From Dendrocalamus latiflorus (taxonomy: Eukaryota; Streptophyta; Magnoliopsida; Poales; Poaceae): a DNA stretch of 64,000 nt. How positions within the stretch are numbered: the stretch's first letter is position 1; each line of letters opens with the position of its first letter. Made by a program: the position numbers and the translations under genes. Shown in pieces: positions 46,988-58,244 of this stretch. The DNA lies in assembly GCA_017311315.1 (NCBI GenBank), contig CM029627.1:51506797-51570796 (forward strand), given 5' to 3'. A model generated the notes under the pieces. The model worked only from the letters and a program-made list of their open reading frames with translations. It did no database searches and had not been told where the DNA came from.

Positions 46988-47797
46988 ATGGAAGACCACG
47001 GCGGGCACCCCTTGCTCCTCGGCGGCCACCACCTCCAGCCCGCCGCCGCGATCGCCTATGCGTGGGACCCACCCCTCGCCGCTCCCTTCGACCACATCGC
47101 CGGGCACGACCAGCCGGAGTGCTTCTCGACGGCGTCGGAGCTGCGGCAGGCGCTGCTCCGCGCGCTGGCCGAGCTCGACGCGGCGCGCGGCGCGCACCAG
47201 GCTGAGCTCCGGCGCATGGAGTTTGAGGCCGCGCGGCTCGCGGCGCTCGTCGCGTCCGCGGCCGCCGAGCGCGACGAGCTCCGGCGCTACTGCCACTCCC
47301 TCCTGCTGCTGCTCCACCACCAGAGCCAAGCCCCGCCGCCTCAGAGCCTCCCCGCCGCGCACGTGCCCCCAGCCCGCGCCGCCGTCCTGGTAGGAGGAGA
47401 AGGCGCCGCCACCGCCTCGCACGAGCACTCGCCGGACGCCGCCGTATGCGCCGACGAGGCAGACATGGAAATGGCGCTCACGCGGCGGCTGCCGGAGAAG
47501 GGCCGCCTAGTGGAGGCCGTCGTGTCGGCTGGCCCACTACTCCAGACGCTGCTCCTGGCCGGCCCGCTCCCACGGTGGCGCCACCCGCCTCCGGCAGTGC
47601 CAGCCGGCGGCGCCGACATCCCGCCGTACAACCCCGGCCGCCCTAGCCCTACCAAGGCCGACCCCGAGGCCGGCAACAACTCTTTCTCGTCGGCGTCGGC
47701 GGCGTCCTCGTCGCCGGAGAGCAACTGCAGCGGCGGGCCAGCGCCGCTGGTGGCACAACAGGCGCTTCCCTTCCACATGAGCTCCTTCTGCATGTAG
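46988..47797 (+). CDS. Conserved plant protein of unknown function, 269 aa
   Basis: A single-exon, very GC-rich frame, the only intact ordinary host gene in the window. Residues 45-100 are a predicted helix/coiled coil (SELRQALLRALAELDAARGA, then HQAELRRMEFEAARLAALVA and ERDELRRYC). Residues 162-205 hold the strongest motif: LTRRLPEKGRLVEAVVSAGP followed by LLQTLLLAGPLPRWRHPPP. I recall this motif from a plant-only family without assigned function. The C-terminal third is Pro/Ser/Ala-rich and ends HMSSFCM. There is no signal peptide or membrane segment. The start is chosen because it is the first in-frame ATG and follows a normal leader. A TATA box lies at 46840 and a polyadenylation signal at 48053. 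A nuclear or cytosolic role is only a guess. Confidence 0.88.
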   Translation: MEDHGGHPLLLGGHHLQPAAAIAYAWDPPLAAPFDHIAGHDQPECFSTASELRQALLRALAELDAARGAHQAELRRMEFEAARLAALVASAAAERDELRRYCHSLLLLLHHQSQAPPPQSLPAAHVPPARAAVLVGGEGAATASHEHSPDAAVCADEADMEMALTRRLPEKGRLVEAVVSAGPLLQTLLLAGPLPRWRHPPPAVPAGGADIPPYNPGRPSPTKADPEAGNNSFSSASAASSSPESNCSGGPAPLVAQQALPFHMSSFCM

Positions 47798-48052
47798 CAG
47801 CTGCTTGCTACGCTCCCTTGCTTCCCGGGCGGGCACATGCATGCCACTAATTAACTGTCATTAGCGTTGGCGTAGAGGCTAGAGTACGCCTCCCTAATCT
47901 AATGAAGGCTTGCATTCACTAGTGTTAGTAGTGTGTTTGTCTAGCTAATTGAAAGCACATGCATTGTCTTTGTGAGGATGTATATGTGTATATCAGCATT
48001 TGGATGTGGATGTTTCTTTCGTTCTACGACCACTGCGAATGCACTGGGTCGC

Positions 48053-48058
48053 AATAAA
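48053..48058 (+). terminator. Polyadenylation signal of the 46988 gene
   Basis: AATAAA about 256 bp after the stop codon, within a T/G-rich 3' UTR (TGTATATGTGTATATCAGC upstream). Confidence 0.5.
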
Positions 48059-48467
48059 GAATTTGATGCATGCATGGAGAGTGATTTTTGCAGTTCCTAG
48101 TTTCTTCAGATGCATGGTAATTTCTGCAGTTCCTGAGGAATTTGGTTGATTAATTGTAGGGAGATTAATCCACATAGTAATCGGTAGCATCGATCACAAG
48201 CGGTTTCGAATACTACTTGCATCATGTACCTTATGATAACTTTTAAACCTAAGTTTGGGTAAGGGATCTTGTCCAAGTCTTTCTATGTGGGCATCATCCT
48301 GTACCAGTCGGAACAGCGTTACTATGCGGATTACTATGCGCTGATGAGGGATATTTTAGGATAGCATGACATTGTCTAAGCATGGACTGTTTGGTTGGTT
48401 GCATGAGCTCACGTAGACTAAGATGAGATGGTGTTTGGTTTGCGGTATGACTCGTGCAATTAGAAAT

Positions 48468-49730
48468 GGCAACATATCTGACGTGAAAGATCAATTGAGT
48501 GCTAAAGTATCAAACCTCATGTGGTCGTCCGATCTGACTCGGACGGCCCAGATGGATCCCTATCTACTTACGGAATTTTGTGAAAACCCCCCACGCTATG
48601 AAAGTTTCTCGTAAAAAGGTCCCTGTCTTCTCCCATCGCCCTCTCTCCCTTGCGATTAGCAAAGGCGACGGTGTCGCCACCTCCTCCACCCGACCTTAGC
48701 AGTGCCGTCGCCGCACGTGGTTCCAATCGGCACAAATCGCTCGATGCCTCCCCCTTGCCTGGAGTGGCCATGGGCTTGGGTATGCCCAATGTGCAGCACA
48801 TGCAATGCATCAAGCGGCGCATAGATAGAGAAGAAACTTGCGATACAAATTGAGAAGAACAAAATTGGGGAAGAATTTACAAATGAATGAAGAATAGATT
48901 GGGGATTTCATCTACTGTACTATGCCCTCAAAACAAACTGGGGACTTCATTATCCTGATTGGAACGCAAGTTGGAGACAATTGAGAAGAAATTGCATCAC
49001 TAAGCACAAATCGCACAATTTGGTATGGATTTGCTTGCACATCTATTTCGATCTCCAATGAACAGTACGGGTCGGAGACAAATCTTGATGGTGACATTGT
49101 ATCATCTAGATGACACATACCCCGAGCATGGTGGCTTCTAGGAGGCTCAACGAAGGAGATGATAGGGACATGATGGCACGAGATCTCATGTGAGGATCCA
49201 CAGATCCACCTTCTGCACGAGCAGTGACGATGGTATGTGCTGCGCCTCCGTCTTGCAGATCACCAGCGCTACAGCCTCCCTATATCGATGGGAGAACTCA
49301 CTGTTGAGGCAAGGGTGGAGAGCTACAGAGAGTGCAGCGGAGTTGGAGCATTAGCTCTGCCTGAGCTTGTACAATTTGGGCTAGGGATTTGAAGGGGCTT
49401 TTGGGAAGAGAGGCTTGGGGGTGGGGGTCTGTGGCAGTGCTAGATTTGGAGGTGGTGGGGGAGAGGAGGCAACAATGGCATGAACAAGCAAAGGCATGGC
49501 GGCGCAGACGGGTGAGCGGACAACTACGCTGTGGGGATTAGCGGGAGAGGAAGAGGAGAAAGAGGCGGGCATTTTTGCGAAGAAGTGTGACCAATGGGGG
49601 TTCGAAAAATAGATTAAGTGGTTCAGGTGCTCCACCAGCCGCCATCTAGGTCGTCCAAACCAGATCGAACGCTCCACATGAGTTTTCACACTTTATTACT
49701 GAATTGATCTTTCACAACAGATATGTTGCC
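48468..49730. mobile_element. Mutator-like (MULE) non-autonomous element, 1263 bp
   Basis: Inverted repeats of about 88 bp (48468-48555 and 49642-49730) start GGCAACATATCTG and continue GTGAAAGATCAATT, AAGT, CTCATGTGG, TCGATCTG and AGATGG with roughly 80% identity. The flanks are ATTAGAAAT on both sides (48459-48467 and 49731-49739), a perfect 9-bp target duplication diagnostic of Mutator elements. The interior has GC-rich blocks (48640-48790, 49390-49570) with short Pro/Ser-rich frames. They may be captured gene pieces (Pack-MULE), but I cannot identify them. No transposase is encoded. Confidence 0.95.
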
Positions 49731-49739
49731 ATTAGAAAT

Positions 49740-50426
49740 TGGGTACCAATCTTCTACTTGTACTATCCTACGGTCCAACGGTGGTAAAAAGACCAGATCC
49801 TGTAGCACGACACCTTTACTAGTCACAACCGGGTTGGGAATCCCAGCTCCTGTTGCAGCTGGGATTTGGGACCCAACATTTTTTCACACATCGATCTCGG
49901 TTCAAAGTTCAAACAGGCTTGGTTGCACGTTTTGTCAGGCCCTGCCCACCAATGGCAGGTGGGCCATGCCCTTGCATAGACAGGTTGTGGGCCCTGCGTT
50001 TCTCTGACAGAAGGTGGGCCTCCTCTTACAGTGGTAGTGGGGTACGGTCGATCCCACAGCCAATTGATCTCAACCGTTTATTTTTTTTTTCCTTTCTCTG
50101 ACACCAAACAATTCAAGTGCTACACAGTGTTCAGACAGAGGTAGACATGCATGTATGAACCTAGGAACTCATGGTGCAATGGTTAGCTTAGCAAACAGAT
50201 TTATTAGTCAACCACCCAACTGATTAAACTACATAACATGCCCATCAAACTAAAATGCTGACTTGAGCAGAACAAAAATGCAAGTTTAAGGACGTACGAT
50301 AAAATTAGATACAGCATAAGGAAAGGAAATTATGTGTGACAACAAAGTGTGTGAGAAAAAGAGAAATCCACTGCTCGAGTGCACCTTATCACATAAGCTC
50401 ATAGAGCATTCGCATGGCGGCATTAT
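49740..50426. other. Intergenic DNA, nothing recognised
   Basis: A short GC-rich stretch at 49800-50040 includes the imperfect palindrome GGGAATCCCAGCTCC...CAGCTGGGATTTGGGACCC. The remainder is AT-rich. No coding region is supported. Confidence 0.4.
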
Positions 50427-50674
50427 AAGGGTTTTGTTCTTTTCAGTTTTTAAAAGCTGTTTTTCAGTTTTTCTATAGTAACTAGCTTTTAAACGAAATA
50501 TTTTTTTAACATAGGGTCTACTAGTTAATTGTAGTACATACTTTACTGACTTCATTTGTATCGACAAAAACCACACGTGAATTTCTGTTACTCTGTAATT
50601 TCTCGTATAAACAGCCTAAAAGCTATAAGCCGCAGTTAAAAACCATAAGCCGCAGTCAAAAAGAACAGACCCTT
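50427..50674. mobile_element. MITE-like repeat, family 2, copy 4
   Basis: The ends are AAGGGTTTTGTTCTTTTCAG and, reversed, AAGGGTCTGTTCTTTTTG, a clear terminal inverted repeat. Internal motifs shared with copies 1-3 include GGGTCTACTAGTTAATTGTA, AAAACCACACGTGAATTTCT and GTTACTCTGTAATTTCTCGT. A target duplication could not be decided because the flanks are AT-rich. Confidence 0.82.
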
Positions 50675-50679
50675 AAAAT

Positions 50680-52689
50680 CATCCATACGTCCAAGAAAAG
50701 TACAGAGTACTTGCAGTCTCTAGAGTATATCCCTTTTTCAACATTTTGGACTTCGCTATGGCTCCAACCTAAGGGCTACCCAATGTGCTGCACATGGTGC
50801 ATTCTTGTTGATCGAATATATCTTTGAATATCACATGATAAACTTCTATGTGCATTACAACTCTCTTCCTTAGAAAGAAAAAGGGGACTCATCCATACGT
50901 TAGTTGAACTCAATTTGATGCTTGTAGGCATTACAAATATATTTCTCCCTTGATTTCCATAAGATATGTATGTGCCCATGGTTATCTAGAAAAGACCATT
51001 GATATGTTGAGTGGCTAGTGCGTTAGTGCCAACTCAAAACAATTCAAGATATGGAAGGATGGTTTTGACGAACGTTATTACGGTTGTACAACACTTGGAA
51101 GCCAAATCAACGATATGTATAGGCCGACAGTGGTTGACACTGATGGCATGCTATAAACCCGTGGTCCAAATGTAATTGAAAACTAGATAAAAATGGCTCT
51201 GTTTTGACTTCTGCTTAGAAAAACAAAAAAACAAAAGTTAATATAAACACCTGGCTTCTCGAAGCGGCTTCTCCGCTCCTCTCGCTATCATCTCGTTCCG
51301 AGAATAAGGCAGAAAATCACGGGTGTATCACACACCCACTTATCTCGCTTCTGTCACGCGCACGTATCTATCTCTCACTTTTTTCACCGTTCGCACCCTC
51401 TTTCTAAAAACTACTTCTTTCAGTTATTACTATTCATTTTGAACCGCTTCTAAAAGCCATAGCCAAAAGCCAATATAAATGCCCCCAATATCAAGATTGT
51501 TACCTAAGATTCTCTCTTGCCATGGAATGCCAATCCTACGCGCATATGGAGTGATTGATGGGTAGTTAACATTGAACCATCATATAGTTGGTTCGCACAA
51601 GCCACATTTGCAAATGGCGTGTGATCGGTGCACTACTCTCGACATGTATCTCCCATACTACTGGTGGCCACCGTATTTTCTATGTCTATGCAATTAATAA
51701 TGCCATACTTTCTATACTGGCAAAGTGGTTGATGCGTAACCTACATCTCATATCTCTCAGGACCACAAGGTCCACTATAAATTTGTAGCGCTCAAATTGA
51801 GCTTACACTAACTTTTTGTAAAACCATGTGTAAAAAGGAAATTTGGCACTATGCTAGCTTCCAAATGTTGTATAGTGTCATGTGAGTACCAACACTCCAC
51901 ATGCATGCTATGGCTGATCGATCTTGCACACTGAACAACCAGCCTCCATGCTGCCTTCCCTTAGCCTCTTTTGGACTGGTCCATAGCAACAAGGGAAGGA
52001 TAGTGCTACTGCTACACATCCAAACAATTTGCATCTACAAATGAACCCTAAATCCATCTCTAAATTTTGCTTGCAAAATTGTTCATGAATCACTGGTATC
52101 AATCACATCCTGAATCAAAACAAGGGGGAGCAGCATGGTGAGGAATTGACCAGTGATACTCTAGCTATAGATAGCAATGAGAGCTACTCTTGCTTTCCTG
52201 AAAGAAGGAAGAAGAGGAGGAGCAGATGGCTATAAATCTTTCAATCACAGGTGCAGAGGCTACATAATTTTACACAATAGGCACTTCTTTCTGTCTCAGT
52301 CTGCATTCACTGCTTGCTTGTCCCTGTCCTTTGCTGCCCAACTTTATCTTGAATTTCTGTGTATTTGTTTGCCATCAAAGAAAGCAAGATCTTGCAATCA
52401 AGTGCTGCAGGACTGCACTATTATGCATGGTACGTGGATGAGTGGGCCGGATGTCATCATATTAATATTATTCGAATCTCACTATTTATCTATGAAAAAT
52501 GTTATCTGCTTCTAGTTGTATATTAATTTATGAGAGAACATGTATGCCATGCTTATGACTACAAAAGTTGGGATGCTTCTATGAAGGGTTTTTTTTCTTC
52601 AGATAAGCTTGTCCACATTTGAATTCTTCTTTATATTCAAGGACAAACTAAGATTGGCGCGTAAAAAAATGAAAGAAAGAACACATAAA
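50680..52689. other. Intergenic DNA with a possible small MITE
   Basis: Between about 51200 and 51490 the sequence opens GGCTCTGTTTTGACTTCTGC and closes AAGCCATAGCCAAAAGCC, with GAAGCGGCTTC and GAACCGCTTC inside. It looks like another small inverted-repeat element. The rest has no recognisable gene; the 112-codon frame at 52177 has no known domain. Confidence 0.4.
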
Positions 52690-52978
52690 CAGTGTGCTCA
52701 GTTGGGCTTATTTTCTATGGCTTATGGCTGAATTTTCACTGTAGCTGGTTGAAATTACACTGTAGCTGATGATGGCTTATTTGGCATAATTAAATTTGAA
52801 AAATTAAAAATAGAAAAAATAGGTTAGTCTAGCACGTATAATACAAACGAATACGGGAAAAAAGAATCAGCAAAAAAGCTAAAAAAATCCAAAAAGTTAA
52901 GAAAAGATACAATTTAGGAATAGTGAAAAATAAGCCAGAAGCTAGAAGTCTAAACCCAAACGAGTGAGGCCAAAGTTG
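52690..52978. mobile_element. MITE-like repeat, family 1, copy 2
   Basis: The best preserved family 1 copy: starts near CTCAGTTGGGCTTATTTTC, contains TTTTCACTGTAGCTGGTTGA and CGAATACGGGAAAAAAGAAT, and ends GTCTAAACCCAAACGAG. The outermost 10-12 bases form an imperfect inverted repeat (CAGTTGGGCTT / AAACCCAAACG). Confidence 0.75.
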
Positions 52979-53709
52979 CACGCATGGTTGGATATGATTT
53001 TTTTTTTTGGGTGTGCTTGGACGATGCGAAGACAAGTGGTGTTTGTTGGGTGAAATAAAAGTTGTGAAACATGGAGGAAAAGAAGTCCATAATTGGGGTG
53101 CTGTCACGTACTGTCTAATGTGTGCATTGAAGCTGAACACCAAATTAGGGTGAGCTGCAAAGCTTAACATAGCAGGAGCTAGCTAGCTAGGTGCATGCAT
53201 TTTTTTTTCAAGGGTTCTATGAATGTCTCTGGACTGCCAGTATCAATCCAACTGCAGCTTATTTCCTTGGGGTTTTCCTCTCTTTGGCATGCTAGAGTAT
53301 ATAATGTAATGAGCTGATGCGCTACTAGTAGACATTACTAGCTACAAATTAGGTATTCCTTAGATAAGTACAAAAAGGCATTGGGTGCATCATGCTAATA
53401 TAATAGCATTATTGACCTAATCATATGTCGCAATGAGAATTAGTCATCTAGTCAAAGGATTAGCTTGTTGCTAGGTCGGCGATTGGCCAAATAATCAAGG
53501 GATCGGTGATGCATGCAAACATCACTATCACAAAATAAGCTATACTGGACGTTTTATCACAGACGATTCATATGAAACCGTCTATACTTTAATTATCACA
53601 GACGGTTCATAGTGAAAACCGTCTATAAAACTATTACAAACAGTTAGGTTTAAGAGTCGTATATGATATCTCCCATTATCACAGACGGTTTTAATGTTAC
53701 AGATGGTTT

Positions 53710-54120
53710 TTATGTACAACCGTATGTGTTTTGTCCTTTGTCATATGAACTACGGAAGCTACTGAGCTGTAACAGATAAATGTGACCAGTGTGACCAGTC
53801 ATTTTTACAAAAGACAAATTCAAGTCAAATTTATTACAAAAGTCCAAAAAAAGATATTCCCAGATCTTGGTCTTCTGGGCTTGGTATGCTTCCGCTTCTA
53901 CTTTTGGAGTTGGAGGATCAGCGGCTATGTTCTCGAATGCCGTAAAGATTATCCTTTCCCTCTCCACTTCCTCCTCTAGCCTGAACAAATCATTAGTATG
54001 GCCTATAATCTCAAAGAGGATGCATTGATAAGCCTCCTTAGAATCAGCTGCTTCTGTTTGATCGGCAAAGTTATCCATGTGTCTCTCCACTGCCACAAGA
54101 GCTTCTTCCGATTTGCACAT
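53710..54120 (-). CDS. Unidentified ORF inside CACTA 3 (136 aa)
   Basis: The frame reads SEEALVAVERHMDNFADQTE, then FEIIGHTNDLFRLEEEVERE, then a Pro-rich stretch and QAQKTKIWEYLFLDFCNKFD. Composition and heptads look like real coiled-coil coding sequence, but I cannot assign a family. Downstream on the plus strand (54330-54530) there is another exon-like stretch (IIEKFGKEDEGEDNLEEIEF). It could be a captured host fragment or the remains of a TNP1-type gene. The last residues run into the sub-terminal repeat, so the natural end is uncertain. Confidence 0.35.
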   Translation of the reverse strand: MCKSEEALVAVERHMDNFADQTEAADSKEAYQCILFEIIGHTNDLFRLEEEVERERIIFTAFENIAADPPTPKVEAEAYQAQKTKIWEYLFLDFCNKFDLNLSFVKMTGHTGHIYLLQLSSFRSSYDKGQNTYGCT

Positions 54121-54949
54121 ATTGAAGAGAAAAACGAGGCTGAGGGCGGTTTCCCTTTCCTGAGTGGCAATGAGACATCTCTGTTGATGGCGGATGATGA
54201 GATCCAGCTAACGAATGGAGCAGCTCAGGAAAAGTTGCTCCATCTCTGTCGATGGAGAAGCTGCTCCAGATGTAAGTTGTTGGCCGTCTATGTAAGATTA
54301 CGGCTGAACAACTCATGATGGATAGACGAGACGAAGGAGATTAAAAGAATATTAGATGCCATTATTGAGAAATTTGGTAAAGAAGATGAGGGAGAGGACA
54401 ATTTAGAAGAGATTGAGTTTGTGGTATCAAGGAATTGTACACCACGCTGCACATAAAGCCAGAGCTGTGTGGAAGTTTAAGGGTCGCTTGTATCGGAATA
54501 TTAACAGGCAGGAGTAGAGCGCACATTTTTAAGCGTTATCATAGATGGTTCATACACCAAACTGTCTCTGATATTGCATTATCATAGATGGTTCGTCTAC
54601 CAAACCATCTTTGATATGTGTTATTATCACAGACGGTTCATATACCAAACAGTCTTTGATATGTGCACCATCTGTGATAATGCCATAACACCAATCCATG
54701 GCATCTCCCCCAGGATTTTGATCCCACTCGTCCATTCTCTCCACATCGAATGGCAGGGACCGGTTCCTCCCACCTCTCGCCCCTTATTACTCCCCCTCTC
54801 CCTTTCCCCCAATTTCACTCCAAGAACACGTGAGTTTCACCGGTTGCTCCTAGTTCATCCACTTCTAGCTTATTCCTGCATTCTCCCCTCAATGATGCCG
54901 ACTACCGCCATGAGCTAACTCCTCCACCTCCAGTTGTGACACCACGGTT

Positions 54950-54999
54950 CACTACACAAGACACTCTTGTCGTAAGTGTTATAAGTGTCTTGTGCAGTG
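54950..54999. repeat. 16-bp inverted repeat with 18-base loop
   Basis: The arms are CACTACACAAGACACT (54950-54965) and AGTGTCTTGTGCAGTG (54984-54999), 15 of 16 paired. The arms start with CACTA-like bases, so this may be the relic of a very short element, or a terminator-like hairpin by chance. Confidence 0.75.
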
Positions 55000-56056
55000 T
55001 CACTGTCATGGCACAAAGGTGACGCTATCGTCGCCTCTCCTTCATTGTCGATGATATCTGCCATCCGCTCCCCTCCTCTCTCTTTCTTGATGCTTGGATC
55101 TGAAATTATAAAAGAATATCACAGCCGGTTTTTAATTGAAACCGTCTGTGATTCATGAGATATCACAGACGGTTTCTTCTAAAACCATCTGTGGTCTGTG
55201 ATAGTGCGTCACAGACTGTACGAAAACCGTTGGTGTTGATAACCTCATGTCATCAATGACCCATAAACTCAGACAGCTCGCAAAATCGTCTGTGATAACA
55301 TTTTTGAATCGTCTGTTATGACCTTTTTGTATTAGTGAATAACCATTTCTTACATCAAAGAATAAAGTTGCTGTACCACAGCTAGCTAGTTATCGTAATT
55401 AAAATTGGATGAAAAGGTTGCTTCGATACTTTCCCAAATAAAAATGCACCATGATTTTTAAAGCAGCTAGTGACATGTTGAATTGGGATATAAACAAATA
55501 AATGTGAGTCAAAATTGACTAAATCAAGGCCCGTACAGAGGACACGGGAGGCCAAAGCTAGGGTGATCAACCACACCCAAAAAGACAACACATATGAACA
55601 TTATCAGCCGGGCAACTTAACTAGAAGATCGAGTAGTAGATTGCACTAGTAGATATAGTAGCACCTAAATGGCAGTTTCAGGACGTTAATGACGTGATTT
55701 ATATGATACTACAGTTGAACAAGTTTGAAGAACACTAGTGCAATTCGTCAGTCCTAAGTTAGCTGAAGCGTTCAACCATGCAAGCAAAACCATTTTAGAT
55801 GCAAGGCTAAAAGCACCAGATTAGTCTAGGATTTCTCTCGGTCCCCTTCCGGTTACCGGTCAAGTATTGTTGAGGTTGATATTTCTCCAGATTTGCTTCG
55901 AACTTCTAACTCCAAACGGCATATTACGCCAACTACTTCATAAATCATACCAAAACAGCCCTAAACAACAGATTGAATACTGTATCTGCAGTAACGATAA
56001 CGGCGGGGACTTGCCTTTTCCGCCGGTTTGGTAACTCTAGCTAGTAGCAGCAGCGT

Positions 56057-57640
56057 CACTATCATAAGATAAGTTATATTAGATACCTCATCATACACGA
56101 TTTATGGGAAACTGACTATGTTGTTATTATCACAGACGGTTTTACAAGAGTGACCGTTTACCATCTGTAATACGCAACTACCACAGACGGTTCGTATTAA
56201 AAACCGTATGTGATAGTTCATATACGGTTATTAATATCAACCATCTGTGATATTTGCATGTATCATAGACGTTTATTAATACCAACCGTCTGTGATAGTT
56301 CACAAATGGTTATGAATACGAACCATCTGTGATAATTACATATTACAGATGGTTTATACTTGGATGTATCTGGGATACACCGCGTTATTAATTAATACCT
56401 AGTCAGATCGGTCCTAACATAACTATCTTCATTGCGCTGCATTGAATGAGGCAACCGAGTTTGGGGAGTTTGATGAAACCATTCCGCCTGTTGATCGATT
56501 TGTTCTAGTTTGGTGATTAGAGGTTAGTATTTGCTTCTAATTTATATGACTTGTAATAAAGAGATATGGTAGATAGGTTTATATCTAATTTAATTGGTAA
56601 TTTGTTGCAATTTTAGAATAAGTCAGTACTCCTAATTTACTTCAACATATTAATTATTGCTTGATATATATTGCTTTATAAATAGTACGTAGTTGGCTAG
56701 CCATAGTAGCATTAATAATTCAATTCGATACTAATTTGTTACATGCATAGTGTAGATGGACCGGACCTAGATGTACGTTGAGAACCGTGCGAGTGCAAAG
56801 TACATTAATGGCGTGTCTGCTTTTAGAAGAGCAGCTGAGCAGGATATGTTGAAGAAGGGGATGTAATATGTACTGTCTATACATTTATTGCGATAATCTG
56901 AAGATGTTTACCAACTTAGCGCAGATCGAATCTCACTTGATTTGAAGGGGTTTCAAAAGGGGTATACATGTTGGACCACTCACGGTGAAGAGAAGATTAT
57001 ACAGGAAGGTGTCAAGGGAGACAACGATATGCTGGTTGTGGATTATTCTTTCGATGAATATAAGTCATATGATAATAATTTGAATCAGATGCTACGCAAT
57101 GCAGAAGGAAACTATAGTGAGAGAGGGTTTGGTAAATTCGAGGGCTTGATGAAGGATCTGAAGAAACCTTTGTTCCCGAGTTGCAAGCCGTAATACACAA
57201 GATTGTCATTTATTCTTGAACTGCTGAAATTAAAGGCAAGTAATAGTTAGTCCGACAAAAGTTTTACGGCGTTGTTAGATCTCCTGGCGAACATCCCTCC
57301 AGAGGGAAATGTGTTGCCAAGAACCACCTACCAAGTCAAATATGTTCTTTTGTCCATTGGGAATAGAAGTAAAAAAAAATGCATGTATCTCCAAATGAAT
57401 GTATCCTCTATTGTAAAGAGTGTGCAAAATTACATGTTTGTTCGGTGTACAAAGCATCCCGATACAAGTATAAGAATGACTTCGATGACGACAAGAGCAT
57501 CGAGGTGAAGCAAGAACCTCCTGCTAAGATGTTGTGGTATCTGCCTATAATTCCCCATTTAAAACGTTTATTTACGAATCGAAAGAATACAAAATTGTTG
57601 CGTTGGCACTCAAGAGAGCATACGAAAAATAGAGTAATAA
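56057..57640 (+). mobile_element. CACTA element 4 (left end and transposase remnant)
   Basis: The left end CACTATCATAAGATAAGT (56057) resembles that of CACTA 3. Palindromes with CAGACGGTT / AACCGTCTGTGATA arms fill 56135-56390. The gene reads rightward and inward. The right end was not found; recognisable element sequence stops soon after the MITE at 57641-57916. Confidence 0.78.
56771..57640 (+). pseudogene. CACTA TNP2-type transposase remnant (CACTA 4)
   Basis: The start MYVENRASAKYINGV matches the transposase-associated domain start. An early TAA follows, then in another frame KGFQKGYTCWTTHGEEKIIQ, GVKGDNDMLVVDYSFDEY and NYSERGFGKFEGLMKDLKKP. A further shift gives VSPNECILYCKECAKLHVCS and LWYLPIIPHLKRLF...LLRWHSREH. 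Three or more frame changes. Reading stops where the MITE is inserted. It is the closest relative of the remnant at 43123-44333. Confidence 0.88.
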
Positions 57641-57916
57641 GGGCATCTGTAGTGTATATAACCCAAGGGGTCTTAAGGTATGTCCCATCTAAACCTTAAG
57701 ACTGACTCCATAGTGTATATAACCCAAGGGGTCTTAAGACGGTTCCACTTGGCAGATAAAGAAAAATTGTATTTTAATGCTTATAGCCATGTCTTTAGCT
57801 TGAGGACCAGCCTTAAACCTTTTTTGCTTATAGCCTGCTTAAGGTCACCCCTGTAATGTATAAGGTTGACCTTAAGGTGGCTTAAGACCCTCTATTTTTA
57901 TACATTACAGATGTCT
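57641..57916. mobile_element. Tourist-type (PIF/Harbinger) MITE, 276 bp
   Basis: The left end GGGCATCTGTAGTGTATA and the right end TACATTACAGATGTCT are inverted repeats with three mismatches in 16. The flanks are TAA on both sides (57638-57640 and 57917-57919), the 3-bp target typical of PIF/Harbinger. Inside, TAGTGTATATAACCCAAGGG plus GTCTTAAG occurs twice (57651 and 57711), and GTCTTAAG-like steps recur. The insertion split the transposase remnant at its RHxxx region. Confidence 0.85.
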
Positions 57917-58244
57917 TAAGATGTTTGTACACTTTAGTGTGGAACGGGAGGGGCTAACCAGGAGGCCATAAATCAGGAGCAATAACCGGTTGGCTGAAAC
58001 GATTTGTTTATGTGAACGAGTGGGGCTAATCAGGAGGCCTTAAATCAGGAGCGTCGTGCGGCGCGGCACATGCGTGCACGCGTGAGCTAATTGGCGGCTC
58101 GCGATATAATTAATGCATGGTCCCTACCCTATCCAACATCTACACGTGTAGGATATTCTTCTCGTCTACACATGCACGTACAATTAATGTTGAATAAAAA
58201 AAAGTTATTTTCCTGTATGAAACTCGTAAGAAATAGGGGGTGAT

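Larger units (their letters stand above)
53523..55337. mobile_element. CACTA element 3, 1.8 kb, non-autonomous
   Basis: The left end is CACTATCACAAAATAAGC (53523). The right end, reversed, is CACTAATACAAAAAGGTC (55337). CAGACGG palindromes lie at 53555-53730 and 55120-55330, and a third cluster lies in the middle at 54535-54690. The flanking triplets are CAT and AAT, a degraded 3-bp target duplication. The interior holds no transposase but does hold a protein-like frame (53710-54120). The internal cluster suggests that one deletion derivative inserted in another or that the ends were rearranged. Confidence 0.8.

Noticed and set aside
46830..47428. ORFs of 187 codons (plus) and 148 codons (minus) over the host gene
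   Set aside because: They are frame shadows of the GC-rich gene at 46988; neither contains the conserved motif.
54950..54999. Transcription terminator hairpin
   Set aside because: There is no gene ending here and plants do not use this kind of terminator; a decayed short element or chance is more likely.
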